Origin: Bacteroidota bacterium
GTDB lineage: Bacteria > Bacteroidota > Bacteroidia > Chitinophagales > Chitinophagaceae
DNA length: 64,000 bases
Direction of reading: 5' to 3'
NCBI GenBank assembly: GCA_023417815.1
Contig: JAEZEI010000047.1
Location: forward strand, 1 to 64,000
Below the pieces are notes generated by a model. It saw only the letters and a list, made by a program, of their open reading frames with translations. It had not been told where the DNA came from and did not search any database. Positions 43,116-52,190 of this stretch are shown here, piece after piece. How positions within the stretch are numbered: the first letter of the stretch is position 1; each line of letters opens with the position of its first letter. The position numbers were made by a program, and so were the translations under genes.

Positions 43116-43204
43116 AAGAAGGGCAAGTTACCGATAAATTAAAGATTGCTTACAATGAGGAAGGCAAGGATTTAATAAACATAAAGAAGGAATTAATATT
43201 TTTA

Positions 43205-43221
43205 AGCCAAATAATTTGGCT
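43205..43221. repeat. Perfect palindrome upstream of repeat copy B
   Basis: AGCCAAAT-A-ATTTGGCT, an 8+1+8 perfect inverted repeat between the divergent bshA and M28 peptidase genes. It is a candidate operator; no T-run is attached. Confidence 0.55.
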
Positions 43222-43230
43222 AAGTGATTT

Positions 43231-43325
43231 CCCGAATCCGGGGAATTGACCGGAATTGGATTTTTACGTAACTTAAAACTGGGGAGGAGGATGGTGGACC
43301 CCTGGTTGGGAAAAGGGGGATGGTA
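43231..43325 (+). repeat. Intergenic G-rich element, copy B
   Basis: Related to 10723-10815: CCCGAATCCGGGGAATTGA, then exactly 50 bp from its first base GGGGAGGAGG, TGGTGG, ACCCCT and AGGGGG. GGGG, CCCC and GGGG blocks start at 43281, 43299 and 43315. The middle part between palindrome and G-block is not conserved. A spurious reading frame passes through it and would extend the M28 gene; I do not accept that extension. Confidence 0.6.
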
Positions 43326-43362
43326 CCTTATCTCCCGATATCATTCCCTCTATGCTTGTACA

Positions 43363-44715
43363 ATGAAAAAATTATTACTATCCCTTTTACTTTTTCCATC
43401 TATCTTATTTGCAAACGATTCCCTTACCATAAGAAAGATGGCCGATCACATCTTGTTAAATGGCAGTGCCTACGAAAACCTCCGTTTCCTTTGTAAGCAG
43501 ATTGGTCCAAGGTTAAGCGGTTCTAAAAATGCGTCTCGCGCCATAGAAGCTACGGCGGATATGTTGAAAAAAGCAGGAGCCGATACGGTATATCTTCAGC
43601 CATGTATGGTTCCCAAATGGGAGCGTGGTAAAAAAGAGTCAGGCTGGGTTAAAGTAAATGGAATCAAAAGAAAACTGGCATTAACGGCTCTCGGTAATTC
43701 AGAAGGTACAGGCCCTGGGGGTATTTATGGAAATGTTATTATGGTTAGTAGCCTGGATGAACTTCATTCCAAAAAAGAGTTAGTAAACGGAAAGATTGTG
43801 TTTATTGATATCAGGATGAATCAAACCAGGGCCAGAACTTTTAGCTCCTATGGAGAAGCATCCGGAGGAAGGGTACGCGGTGCATCCATTGCTGCCAGGT
43901 ATGGAGCAAAAGCTGCTTTGGTTCGCTCCCTCACAACAGCCATTGATAATCTGCCCCATACTGGGGTTGTGATCTACAATGATTCATTTCCAAAAATTCC
44001 AGCAGTCGCGATCAGCACACTGGATGCAGATTATTTATCGGGTAAACTCAGGAAGGGAATGAATATGGAGGCTTTCATTCAAACTGATTGTAGAAATATG
44101 GGTGAAACATTGTCCTACAATGTAATAGGTGAGATCAAAGGAACGCACTATCCTGACCAGATATTAACAGTTGGCGGTCATCTTGATAGCTGGGACCTTG
44201 CAGAGGGCGCGCATGATGATGGTGCAGGATGCGTGCAAAGTATCCAGGTCATAGAAACCATAAAAGCCCTGGGTATAAAGCCAAAGAGAACAATAAGAGC
44301 AGTGATGTTCATGAACGAAGAGAATGGTGGAAAAGGCGCTCAGGCGTATCTTAAGCATGCAAAAGATAGACACGAGAAGCATTTATTTGCTATGGAAAGC
44401 GATGCCGGTGGATTTTCTCCAAGGGGGTTCTCACTCGATATGCCGACTGGTCAAATGGAGAAGGTTTTGAAATGGAAGCATCTGTTTGATGATTACCTCG
44501 TCTATGATTTTTATCCGGGAGGCGGAGGAGCAGATATTGGTCCGCTCAAATCAATAGGTACTGCACTTGTAGGTCTTAGTCCGGACAGTCAACGTTATTT
44601 TGATCTGCATCACGCGCCAAATGATGTTTTTGAGGCAGTGAGTAAAAGGGAACTTGAGTTTGGAGCCATTAATATGACAGCATTAATATGGCTTGTAAGC
44701 GAATACGGACTTTAA
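43363..44715 (+). CDS. M28-family zinc metallopeptidase (carboxypeptidase Q-like)
   Basis: A 450-residue secreted peptidase: signal peptide MKKLLLSLLLFPSILFA, then an N-terminal region with an inserted PA-type domain (about 130-260, GNVIMVSSLDELHSK to VAISTLDADYL), then the M28 catalytic part. The latter has GGHLDSWDLAEGAHDDGAG (zinc His H273 and bridging Asp), NEENGGKGAQAY (catalytic Glu pair) and ESDAGG. Expected activity is an aminopeptidase or dipeptidase in the periplasm. The frame is open upstream to 43246, but those codons run through the intergenic repeat and precede a perfect signal peptide, so 43363 is the start. Confidence 0.88.
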   Translation: MKKLLLSLLLFPSILFANDSLTIRKMADHILLNGSAYENLRFLCKQIGPRLSGSKNASRAIEATADMLKKAGADTVYLQPCMVPKWERGKKESGWVKVNGIKRKLALTALGNSEGTGPGGIYGNVIMVSSLDELHSKKELVNGKIVFIDIRMNQTRARTFSSYGEASGGRVRGASIAARYGAKAALVRSLTTAIDNLPHTGVVIYNDSFPKIPAVAISTLDADYLSGKLRKGMNMEAFIQTDCRNMGETLSYNVIGEIKGTHYPDQILTVGGHLDSWDLAEGAHDDGAGCVQSIQVIETIKALGIKPKRTIRAVMFMNEENGGKGAQAYLKHAKDRHEKHLFAMESDAGGFSPRGFSLDMPTGQMEKVLKWKHLFDDYLVYDFYPGGGGADIGPLKSIGTALVGLSPDSQRYFDLHHAPNDVFEAVSKRELEFGAINMTALIWLVSEYGL

Positions 44716-44725
44716 CCCTATAAGC

Positions 44726-45427
44726 TTATCCTGCATTTATCAGGAATATCACAGGAACTTTATGTATTTCAGGAAGGGGTTGCTTTTTCCATTCTGAAAT
44801 AGATTTGGTAACAACCAACTCTTTTTCACCAGTGAGGTCACGGGCAATGCAAAGTCTGGTCAATGATCCGCAGGTATTTATCAGGGATTCAAAAAGCTGG
44901 TTATTTCTGTAAGGCGTCTCAATGAATAATTGAGTAGAACCGGTTTTTCGGGAATGACTTTCAATCTCAGACAGAATCTTTATCCTACTATTTTGTTCTA
45001 TAGGTAAATATCCATGAAATGTAAATTGTTGGCCGTTTAGCCCACTTGCCATAAGAGCAAGAATGATTGAAGAGGGACCTGAAAGCGGTCTTATTTTGCA
45101 ATTTTTCTGCTGTGCAATCGCTATGAGTTTTTGTCCAGGATCTGCTATTCCCGGGCATCCAGCTTCACTTATTATTCCAATATTTTTGCCTGATTCAATT
45201 GATTTTTTAAACTCAGTAAGCTGGGCCTCTTCTGCATTATGTATTTCAAACCATTCAAAATCATCAATAATTATGGATTTATCCAATGACTTAAAAAACC
45301 GCCGCGTTGTACGGATATTCTCTGCGAAGATCACTTTGCATTCTTTGATTGCCTGCAAAATATAAGAAGGCAAAGGATCAAAAACATTCTCTGAAAGTGG
45401 AGACGGGATCAGGAATATAGTTGTCAT
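44726..45427 (-). CDS. RsmI-like SAM-dependent methyltransferase
   Basis: A 233-residue tetrapyrrole-methylase-fold protein with ISEAGCPGIADPGQKL, RPLSGPSSIILALMASGLNGQQFTFHGYLP and VIFAENIRTTRRFF. These match the RsmI type, which 2'-O-methylates C1402 of 16S rRNA. The motifs are looser than in true RsmI. Bacteroidota often carry a second, divergent paralog of this kind, so rRNA methylation is likely but the exact target is uncertain. Its start overlaps the stop of the EI24-type gene by 4 bp, implying translational coupling. Confidence 0.8.
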   Translation of the reverse strand: MTTIFLIPSPLSENVFDPLPSYILQAIKECKVIFAENIRTTRRFFKSLDKSIIIDDFEWFEIHNAEEAQLTEFKKSIESGKNIGIISEAGCPGIADPGQKLIAIAQQKNCKIRPLSGPSSIILALMASGLNGQQFTFHGYLPIEQNSRIKILSEIESHSRKTGSTQLFIETPYRNNQLFESLINTCGSLTRLCIARDLTGEKELVVTKSISEWKKQPLPEIHKVPVIFLINAG

Positions 45428-46200
45428 GGTGTTAGAATAACGTGAGATCGCCTTGCCTTCATAATGCTAAGAGTGGCCGCAATTACGGCATAGCTTGGTG
45501 CGAAAAGCCATCCAATTATCGGTACAAGATGCATTAAATAGTAAACAATTCCATTTCCTATGGCAAGTCCTTTATGCCTGGCGATGAATGCGATGCTTTG
45601 CTGATACGATAATTTGTTTCGTTCACTGCTGTAATCCAGCATCGAAAAGCCGAAATAATAGCATTCCACCAGCAATGCAACAACCGGTGCTATCCAACCA
45701 ATCAGCGGAATCACCGAGAGGATCAGGAGAGTTAATAGATATACCGTTTGCCAGAATAGATTCCTTAAGGCTATCCTTATTCCTCTGATGATATCCCGAA
45801 TAAGTTGTGAAAAATTGAAAGGATAATCTTTTCCTTCAATTATGCTCTCAGTTTTTTCACTCAGGAAGGCAAAGACGGGGGAGCCAATTATTAGGAAAAG
45901 GTATTTAAAAAGAGAAAAATAAAATAGCCAAAGTACAAGCAGGATAAAGAATTGCCCGATGATGAAAAGAAAACTGATCAGGCCATCGTGGAGATTCTCG
46001 AGCCTGGCCTTAATCCCTGATTTCAGCATTACAAATTCTATCAGGCTGTTAACAGAGATCCAGTAAAAGTAAAAACCTGCTAAAAAAAGGATAGTATAGA
46101 TTAATCCGGGAACAAGGATCCATTTCCACAACCTGTTCTTTACAATGAACCGGTGGGCTTCGGCATAGGATTGTATGGCAATAATGATCTCTTTTAGCAT
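45424..46200 (-). CDS. EI24/CysZ-like membrane protein
   Basis: A 258-residue membrane protein with about five to six hydrophobic helices and the EI24 pattern (SPVFAFLSEKTESIIEGKDYPFNFSQLIRDIIRGIRIALRN to YYFGFSMLDYSSERNKLSYQQSIAFIARHKGLAIGNGI). CysZ in proteobacteria carries sulfate; distant EI24-type proteins in Bacteroidota have no proven substrate. It is translationally coupled to the RsmI-like gene downstream. Confidence 0.8.
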   Translation of the reverse strand: MLKEIIIAIQSYAEAHRFIVKNRLWKWILVPGLIYTILFLAGFYFYWISVNSLIEFVMLKSGIKARLENLHDGLISFLFIIGQFFILLVLWLFYFSLFKYLFLIIGSPVFAFLSEKTESIIEGKDYPFNFSQLIRDIIRGIRIALRNLFWQTVYLLTLLILSVIPLIGWIAPVVALLVECYYFGFSMLDYSSERNKLSYQQSIAFIARHKGLAIGNGIVYYLMHLVPIIGWLFAPSYAVIAATLSIMKARRSHVILTP

Positions 46201-46275
46201 CAGGTTTGTACCTCGATCAATATCTTTAAAGGTAGGAAAACATTTTCAGGTGAAACTGCTTACGAATATTCATAA

Positions 46276-46890
46276 ATGGAACAGTTACCAATCAGCTTTT
46301 ACGAACGGGAGGATGTAGTTCTAATTGCAAGGGAACTCCTCGGTAAGATCGTTGAAACAAATATTGACGGAATAATTACCAGAGGAAGGATCGTTGAAAC
46401 TGAGGCTTATGTAGCACACGTAGACAGGGCTTCCCATTCATTCAGGGGAAAGCGTACTTCCAGGAATGAACATATGTATTGTTCTCCCGGAACTTCGTAC
46501 ATCTATATCTGTTATGGTATGCATCAGATGTTAAATATAGTAACCAATAAAGCCGGGGTTCCGGATGCCGTTCTAATAAGGGCACTTGAGCCGCTTTCAG
46601 GAATTGAAGAGATGCTGAAAAGAACAGGGAAGCCTAAACTGGATAAAACCTTAACCAGGGGGCCCGGGAATGTCGGCAAAGCATTAGGGTTGAATAAAAA
46701 ATATTCAGGACAACCTTTACTTGATCATATAAGGATCTATTCAGATGAAAATTACGATTTGTCTAACCAGAAAATCGGAATTAGCAAACGAATCGGTGTT
46801 GAAAGTGCAGGGAAAGATGCAGACCTTCCTTACCGATTTTTCATCAAGGGAAATCCTTACGTGAGCGGGTCCAGGATAAGTATTGTTTGA
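46276..46890 (+). CDS. DNA-3-methyladenine glycosylase (AAG/MPG family)
   Basis: A 204-residue base-excision repair enzyme removing alkylated purines. Family motifs include IVETEAYVAHVDRASHSFRGKRTSRNEHMY (with the catalytic Glu in ETEAY), YIYICYGMHQMLNIV, DAVLIRALEPL, TRGPGNVGKALGL and the closing DLPYRFFIKGNPYVSG. Length is standard. It is divergent from the EI24 gene and its stop abuts the PorP/SprF-type gene. Confidence 0.93.
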   Translation: MEQLPISFYEREDVVLIARELLGKIVETNIDGIITRGRIVETEAYVAHVDRASHSFRGKRTSRNEHMYCSPGTSYIYICYGMHQMLNIVTNKAGVPDAVLIRALEPLSGIEEMLKRTGKPKLDKTLTRGPGNVGKALGLNKKYSGQPLLDHIRIYSDENYDLSNQKIGISKRIGVESAGKDADLPYRFFIKGNPYVSGSRISIV

Positions 46891-47892
46891 TCAGAATTTA
46901 GGGCAGGGAATACCTTTCACCTCTACCGGTCTTCTTACATAGATGAGGGAGATCTCCGATCCACCACGATTGCTGGTGGCAGCTTTAAGGCTACTTATGT
47001 TTACATCATAGCTTGCTCCAATCCGAAGCCCCGCAAACTCAAGACCGATATAAGGAATGATCGCATCATTGAAACGCATCCAGGAACCAACATACACACT
47101 GGTAGGATTTTCAAAATCACCGTTTGCATTCAGTCCAACGGCGGCCCCAACAATAGTCTCGCTGGCCTTATTCTGCATCTGGTGAATAGCCGAAGCACTT
47201 ACTGAAACAACGTCGGTTAAAGGAAAGGTTCCTCCACCATGAATAGTGATCCTCCCGGTCAGGTACCAGTTCTTGTCTTTAAAGCTTACTTGTGGACGAT
47301 TGATATGATACATTGAAGCCCCGAGGTAATAGTTGTTTGCACCGTTTGTAGAGCCCGAGAAAAGTAGGCCTGCGTTAACATCAATGTAACTCTGGTTAGT
47401 ACCATTCGTCATGATATCGTTAGTGGTACCCGTGAATCCATTCTGCGTAAGCATATCCTCAAAAGTTAGCTTGGTAACATCGAGGGTCATGCTGCTATAG
47501 GTACCCTGGAATCCTGCACCTATGGTATTATAACCATTTTCATCAAGAGCCTTATGGTAGCTTAAAGACACAGAACCGTAATTAAGTTTAAGCTGGCTGT
47601 TGGCGCTTTTATCGGTTACCCCGCTAATACCCACACCGAACACATCTCCTTCCGGGATCCTGCTACGCAAAATTGGGAAGTCGAATGATGCGCTTGAGGT
47701 TACATAGGCCTTCGGGATGGATGGCCATTGATCTCTGTGGTTGGCCGCAAGCCTCCATGTACCATCAAATTTACCTGTGAAGGCAGGATTGAGGGTTAAG
47801 GGGGAAGCAAAAAACTGGGAAAAATGCGGATCCTGTGCTGAAACATTCAGACAAATAAGGCTAGCTATAAGGAAAACGGGTAATTTTCTCAT
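46891..47892 (-). CDS. PorP/SprF-family type IX secretion membrane protein
   Basis: A 333-residue outer-membrane protein with signal peptide MRKLPVFLIASLICLNVSAQ and the family opening QDPHFSQFFASPLTLNPAFTGKFDGTWRLAANHRDQWPSIPKAY. The remainder is beta-barrel in type. SprF is needed for secretion of the adhesin SprB in flavobacteria; genomes usually carry several paralogs next to large surface proteins. No such partner is adjacent here. An upstream Met at 47916 lies before the signal peptide and is rejected. Confidence 0.85.
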   Translation of the reverse strand: MRKLPVFLIASLICLNVSAQDPHFSQFFASPLTLNPAFTGKFDGTWRLAANHRDQWPSIPKAYVTSSASFDFPILRSRIPEGDVFGVGISGVTDKSANSQLKLNYGSVSLSYHKALDENGYNTIGAGFQGTYSSMTLDVTKLTFEDMLTQNGFTGTTNDIMTNGTNQSYIDVNAGLLFSGSTNGANNYYLGASMYHINRPQVSFKDKNWYLTGRITIHGGGTFPLTDVVSVSASAIHQMQNKASETIVGAAVGLNANGDFENPTSVYVGSWMRFNDAIIPYIGLEFAGLRIGASYDVNISSLKAATSNRGGSEISLIYVRRPVEVKGIPCPKF

Positions 47893-47971
47893 TGAGGTAT
47901 GATTACAGTCGAACAATAAAGATAAGATTTTGCACTTAAATGCTGCACTTCATTTCAGGAATATTGAGCGG

Positions 47972-48622
47972 CTAATTCTGGATCTTTGAGCCATAAGCGA
48001 GGTCGCCGGCATCACCCAAACCTGGAACTATATATCCCTTGGCTGTTAACTCGTCGTCAATATCTCCGCACCAGATGGTAGCAAGTGGTTCCGCCCTTCT
48101 AACATATTCAATACCAACGGTACACGCAATCGCGCAAACCACATGAAGTTCCTTAATATCCCCTTCCCGACGCAAGTATTCGATAGATTTTACAAGGGAT
48201 GCTCCCGTGGCCAACATAGGATCGCTGAGGATCACGACCCTCCCGTCTATTTCCGGGCAACTCATATATTCTAGCCTGATTTCAAAGCTTCCATCTGAAT
48301 GATGTTTCCGATATGCGCTCAAAAATGCATTGTCTGCCTTATCAAAATAATTAAGCAGGCCATTATGCATTCCCAGGCCCGCCCTTAAAATCGTAGCCAA
48401 AACGGGCTGGTCCTTTAAAACCTTACAGGATGCCACCCCCATAGGAGTAGTAATTTCACTCTCCAGCATTTCGAGATTTTTACTGATCTCATAACCGATG
48501 ACTTCTGCTATACGCTCCAGATTCCTGCGGAATCGCATCCTGTCTTTCTGAACCTCTATATCTCTTAGCTCACTTACCCAGTTGCTGACAAGTGAATGCT
48601 GCTGGCTTAAATTCTTTACCAT
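47972..48622 (-). CDS. upp: Uracil phosphoribosyltransferase
   Basis: A 216-residue pyrimidine-salvage enzyme making UMP from uracil and PRPP. The PRPP loop is VVILSDPMLATGASL, the uracil-binding region is near GYIVPGLGDAGDLAYG, and RAGLGMHNGLLNYF is a family mark. Met at 48622 (MVKNLSQQHS) fits homologs better than the upstream Met at 48646. Confidence 0.92.
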   Translation of the reverse strand: MVKNLSQQHSLVSNWVSELRDIEVQKDRMRFRRNLERIAEVIGYEISKNLEMLESEITTPMGVASCKVLKDQPVLATILRAGLGMHNGLLNYFDKADNAFLSAYRKHHSDGSFEIRLEYMSCPEIDGRVVILSDPMLATGASLVKSIEYLRREGDIKELHVVCAIACTVGIEYVRRAEPLATIWCGDIDDELTAKGYIVPGLGDAGDLAYGSKIQN

Positions 48623-48734
48623 CTTATATTGATTAGGGAAGTGCAAATAAAACTATAATCCTTTTATTACGGTTCAATCGAGTATATATTTTGGCCGGGA
48701 AGTGTGTAAATTCATCCTGTAAAAACCTTGACCG

Positions 48735-49145
48735 ATGCGAAACCTGACCCTCATCCTCTTTTTATCTTTCTTCCTTTTTTCCTGTTCAAATGAGAAACAG
48801 TATGAAATTAAGGGAGATAAGTACGAAAAGACCAAAGCCTCTTTGGAAGAGATTGAAAGGAAAGACCCAAAGCGGTTTCTAACCGTGACAGGGGGAAGTA
48901 AAAAGAACCTGCTTAAGCAAACAGTCATAAGAGGGAAAATTACCAACAATGCAACGTCTGTAAGTTACAAGGATATAGCCGTCAAACTCCGTTTTTATAG
49001 TAAAACCGGTGCCTTGCTGGAAGAGGACGAAGAAACTATTTTTGAAACGATTCATCCGGGCAATACCGAAGAATTCAAGACTAAATATTTTGCTCCAAAA
49101 GGAACAGATAGTGTTTCACTCACTGTTATAGGCGCTAAGTATTGA
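48735..49145 (+). CDS. Small lipoprotein, unknown function
   Basis: A 136-residue protein with a lipobox (LSFFLFSCSNEKQ, Cys17). Residues about 55-136 look like a single beta-sandwich of the FxLYD/late-embryogenesis type (IRGKITNNATSVSYKDIAVKLRFYSKTGALLEEDEE, then HPGNTEEFKTKYFAPKG). That is a common extracytoplasmic module without known activity. Its end overlaps the convergent adenine deaminase gene by 11 bp. Confidence 0.75.
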   Translation: MRNLTLILFLSFFLFSCSNEKQYEIKGDKYEKTKASLEEIERKDPKRFLTVTGGSKKNLLKQTVIRGKITNNATSVSYKDIAVKLRFYSKTGALLEEDEETIFETIHPGNTEEFKTKYFAPKGTDSVSLTVIGAKY

Positions 49146-50763
49146 TAAGACTAAAGGTATCTACATCAAACAATCCCTTATCACTGAGTTTAAGATGAGG
49201 TATAACAAGCAGCGCCATAAAGGAAAGGCTCATGAAGGGTGCTGATAATTTTGAACCCAGGATTTGCTTAACAAACCGGTCAATCATTATGTACTTATCT
49301 GCTATTGAATAACCATCCTCTGTGCTCATTAATCCGGCAACCGGCAAACCCACAAACATTTGCTCTCCTGCCCCCACGGCGCTTATACCCCCCTTCTCCC
49401 TAATGATAAGATTCACCGCCTGCGACAGGTCCTCGTCATTTGTTCCTACAGCCACGATATTATGGCTGTCGTGCGCCACAGAAGATGCTATCGCCCCTTT
49501 CTTTAGACCGAAATTTTTAATGAAAGCCACTGCAGGAGCGGCATTGTTATACCGATTGATGACACAGATCTTCAAAATATCATTTCCGGTATCAGGAATA
49601 ATATTTCCCTCTTCTTTCAGGGGTTCAAATGAGGTTTTTCCTGTAATAAGTTGACCATTGTTAACGACAATGGCAGTTCTGTGATCCAACTTTGTTTGTA
49701 ATAGATCAGGAGTTATCTCATTGCAATTGAAATTATTTATCGCTTTTACATCTACAGGTTCAATCAGGGAATTTCCATCTTCTGCAACGAGGGTTCCATT
49801 AATATAGGTCTCTATTGCTATAAAGTCTGCAAGGTCTTTCACCACAATAAAATCGGCTTTATCTCCAACGTGCAATGTGCCAACATCCAGGTGGTAATGC
49901 AGGACCGGGTTGATACATGCTGCTTCCAAAACCTTAAATACATCAACCCCGTAACTTACTGCGCGCGCGCACAACTGGTTAATGTGTCCTTCAGCAAGAC
50001 TGTCGGGATGTTTATCGTCGCTGCAGAACATCATATTTCGATAATGTTCGTGCATCAGCATGATGAGTGCATCAAAATTCTTTGCAGCACTGCCTTCTCT
50101 AATAAGGATCTTCATTCCATGCTTAAGTTTATCAATCGCCTCATCTTCTGACACACATTCATGATCGGTACTAATTCCTGCTGCAATATATCTTGATGCA
50201 TCTTCACCTCTTAAGCCTGGTGCATGACCATCAATGGGTTTTCCGGCCATCTTTGCATGTGTAATCTTCAGTAATACTTCACTGTCCCCAGACAATACTC
50301 CTGGATAATTCATCAATTCACTCAAATAATGTATGTCGGGATCCTGCATTAATTCTTTGATCTCATCCGGGGTTATTTCCGCTCCTGCTGTTTCAAATTT
50401 TGTTGCCGGAACACAGGATGGGGCTCCAAAGAAAAATTTAAAAGGAACGGTTTTACCGTTGGCGATCATGAATCTGATTCCCTCCAGACCACAAACATTG
50501 GCTATCTCATGTGGGTCGCTTACAGTTGCAACAGTGCCATGAACAACTGCAAGTCTTGCAAATTCTGAAGGAACCAGCATTGAACTTTCAATATGAACGT
50601 GACTGTCAATGAAGCCGGGCATGATAAAAGGAATTGCATCAGCTGGTTCCGTATCGAGAGGTGTTATGGATGCGATTCTTTTTCCTTCTACAAGTACTTC
50701 ACCATAAAAAATATTTCTACCGGCAATATCAACGATGTATCCTTTTCTTGTAAAGCTTCCCAT
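49135..50763 (-). CDS. ade: Adenine deaminase
   Basis: A 542-residue amidohydrolase converting adenine to hypoxanthine (purine salvage). Features include PGFIDSHVHIESSMLVPSEFARLAVVHGTVATVSDPHEIANV, GHAPGLRGEDASRYIAAGISTDHECVSEDEA, FCSDDKHPDSLAEGHINQL, and the C-terminal region VAHDSHNIVAVGTNDEDL that distinguishes Ade from other amidohydrolases. Promoter TACATTTG lies upstream with a leader of about 23 nt. Confidence 0.93.
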   Translation of the reverse strand: MGSFTRKGYIVDIAGRNIFYGEVLVEGKRIASITPLDTEPADAIPFIMPGFIDSHVHIESSMLVPSEFARLAVVHGTVATVSDPHEIANVCGLEGIRFMIANGKTVPFKFFFGAPSCVPATKFETAGAEITPDEIKELMQDPDIHYLSELMNYPGVLSGDSEVLLKITHAKMAGKPIDGHAPGLRGEDASRYIAAGISTDHECVSEDEAIDKLKHGMKILIREGSAAKNFDALIMLMHEHYRNMMFCSDDKHPDSLAEGHINQLCARAVSYGVDVFKVLEAACINPVLHYHLDVGTLHVGDKADFIVVKDLADFIAIETYINGTLVAEDGNSLIEPVDVKAINNFNCNEITPDLLQTKLDHRTAIVVNNGQLITGKTSFEPLKEEGNIIPDTGNDILKICVINRYNNAAPAVAFIKNFGLKKGAIASSVAHDSHNIVAVGTNDEDLSQAVNLIIREKGGISAVGAGEQMFVGLPVAGLMSTEDGYSIADKYIMIDRFVKQILGSKLSAPFMSLSFMALLVIPHLKLSDKGLFDVDTFSLINT

Positions 50764-50789
50764 AAAAGCAGTGTTTGTATATTCGTGCC

Positions 50790-50797
50790 CAAATGTA
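50790..50797 (-). promoter_or_regulatory. -7 promoter box of ade
   Basis: Minus-strand TACATTTG, a full match to TAnnTTTG, 26 nt before the ade ATG. Confidence 0.55.
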
Positions 50798-50851
50798 CAC
50801 TATCCGGGTTTGTACCTGAACCCTAAAATCCGGCTGCGAAAATTAATCATA

Positions 50852-51508
50852 ATGCCTTTGCTTCCATCAGCCTCCATATTCATAAACAAAATGATCTTTT
50901 TGCGAAGGTCATTTGGAAAAAAACCATTCAGATTGCTGGATGTAGGAGCCGGAAATCATTCAGCTACAAAAATTACAAGGGTATTCCCCCGATGTGAATA
51001 TCATGGATTGGACCTTGACAGAAGTTATAACAATAGCGAATCGGATTTCGCTTTAATGCAGGAATTTTACGAGCTGGATCTTACGAAACTGGATTATTCG
51101 ATACTACCTGATGATTATTTTGACGGGATTTGGATGGTTCATGTGATCGAGCATCTTCATAATGGAGAAGAGGTGCTTCAAAGCCTTCTTCCTAAACTTA
51201 AAAAAGGCGGATATATCTACCTTGAATATCCCGGAAAGCGTAGCCTAAGTCTTCCTTCAATGTATGGAACGCTTAATTTCAAAGATGACCCCACACACGT
51301 TAAGGTTTACGACCATCGTTCTTTGTCTAAACTGTTAGGAAATTACGGTTGCGTTACCCTTTCTCAGGGAACCCGTAGAAATATTTGGTTTATGGCAGCT
51401 ATGCCTTTCAGGATAATTTTTTCCTTATTAAAAGGAAAAAAAGTACAGGGAAATATTTTCTGGGATATAACCGGCTTTGCAGAATATATCTGGGTTAAGA
51501 AAAAATGA
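50852..51508 (+). CDS. Class I SAM-dependent methyltransferase
   Basis: A 218-residue protein with a Rossmann methyltransferase core: motif I LLDVGAGNHSATKI, acidic second strand EYHGLDLD, and motif IV-like DGIWMVHVIEHLHNGEEVLQSLLPKLKKGGYIYLEYPG. The substrate is not indicated; the HVIEHL and C-terminal pattern resemble methyltransferases of lipid, quinone or glycan metabolism. The frame is open upstream to 50735, overlapping the divergent ade gene, so the Met at 50852 is the better start. Confidence 0.8.
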   Translation: MPLLPSASIFINKMIFLRRSFGKKPFRLLDVGAGNHSATKITRVFPRCEYHGLDLDRSYNNSESDFALMQEFYELDLTKLDYSILPDDYFDGIWMVHVIEHLHNGEEVLQSLLPKLKKGGYIYLEYPGKRSLSLPSMYGTLNFKDDPTHVKVYDHRSLSKLLGNYGCVTLSQGTRRNIWFMAAMPFRIIFSLLKGKKVQGNIFWDITGFAEYIWVKKK

Positions 51509-51509
51509 T

Positions 51510-52190
51510 TCAGTCTTTTAGCAAGTCAGGCCGTCGTTCAGCTGTGCGCTGAACTGCCTGTTCGTGCCGCCATTCTTCAATGAGTTTATGGTTTCCGCTT
51601 TTTAATACTTCCGGAATTCCCCAGCCGCGAAAAATTTCCGGCCTGGTATACACAGGTGGTGCAAGTAAATTATCCTGGAAGGAATCACTTAAAGCAGAAG
51701 TTTCATCATTCAACACCCCGGGGATTAGTCTACCGACGGCATCGGCCAGAACTGCTGCTGCAAGTTCACCTCCACTTAGTACATAATCTCCAATTGATAT
51801 TTCCCTGGTTACAAAATGATCACGAACTCTTTGATCAATGCCTTTATAATGCCCGCAGATCAGCATTAAATTATTCTTCAACGAAAGGGCATTAGCGATC
51901 TTTTGATCCAGTGTTTCACCATCAGGGGTAAGGTAGATCACTTCATCATATGTTCTTTGATTCAGTAAAAACTCAATGGCATTTACTAGAGGTTCGGGCA
52001 TTAATACCATACCGGCTCCTCCGCCGAATGGATAATCATCCACCTGTGCCCTGGCATAGGTTGTGTAATCCCGCAAATTCACAACATTAATTTCGAGAAG
52101 TCCTCTATCTCTTGCACGTTTAATAATGCTGTGCGAGAATGGTCCTTCCAATAATCCCGGAACCACAGTTATGATATCAATTCTCACCAT
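51510..52190 (-). CDS. trmD: tRNA (guanine-N1)-methyltransferase TrmD
   Basis: A 226-residue SPOUT methyltransferase that makes m1G37 in tRNAs and prevents frameshifting. Typical motifs: IDIITVVPGLLEGPF, DDYPFGGGAGMVLMPEPL, the knot segments LICGHYKGIDQRV and ISIGDYVLSGGELAAAVLADAVGRLIPGVL, and YTRPEIFRGWGIPEVLKSGNH. Its start overlaps the end of the S4-domain gene by 14 bp, so the two are coupled. Confidence 0.95.
   Translation of the reverse strand: MVRIDIITVVPGLLEGPFSHSIIKRARDRGLLEINVVNLRDYTTYARAQVDDYPFGGGAGMVLMPEPLVNAIEFLLNQRTYDEVIYLTPDGETLDQKIANALSLKNNLMLICGHYKGIDQRVRDHFVTREISIGDYVLSGGELAAAVLADAVGRLIPGVLNDETSALSDSFQDNLLAPPVYTRPEIFRGWGIPEVLKSGNHKLIEEWRHEQAVQRTAERRPDLLKD

Noticed and set aside
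43246..43362. N-terminal extension of the M28 peptidase
   Set aside because: The extension runs through the non-coding repeat and precedes a perfect signal peptide starting at 43363.
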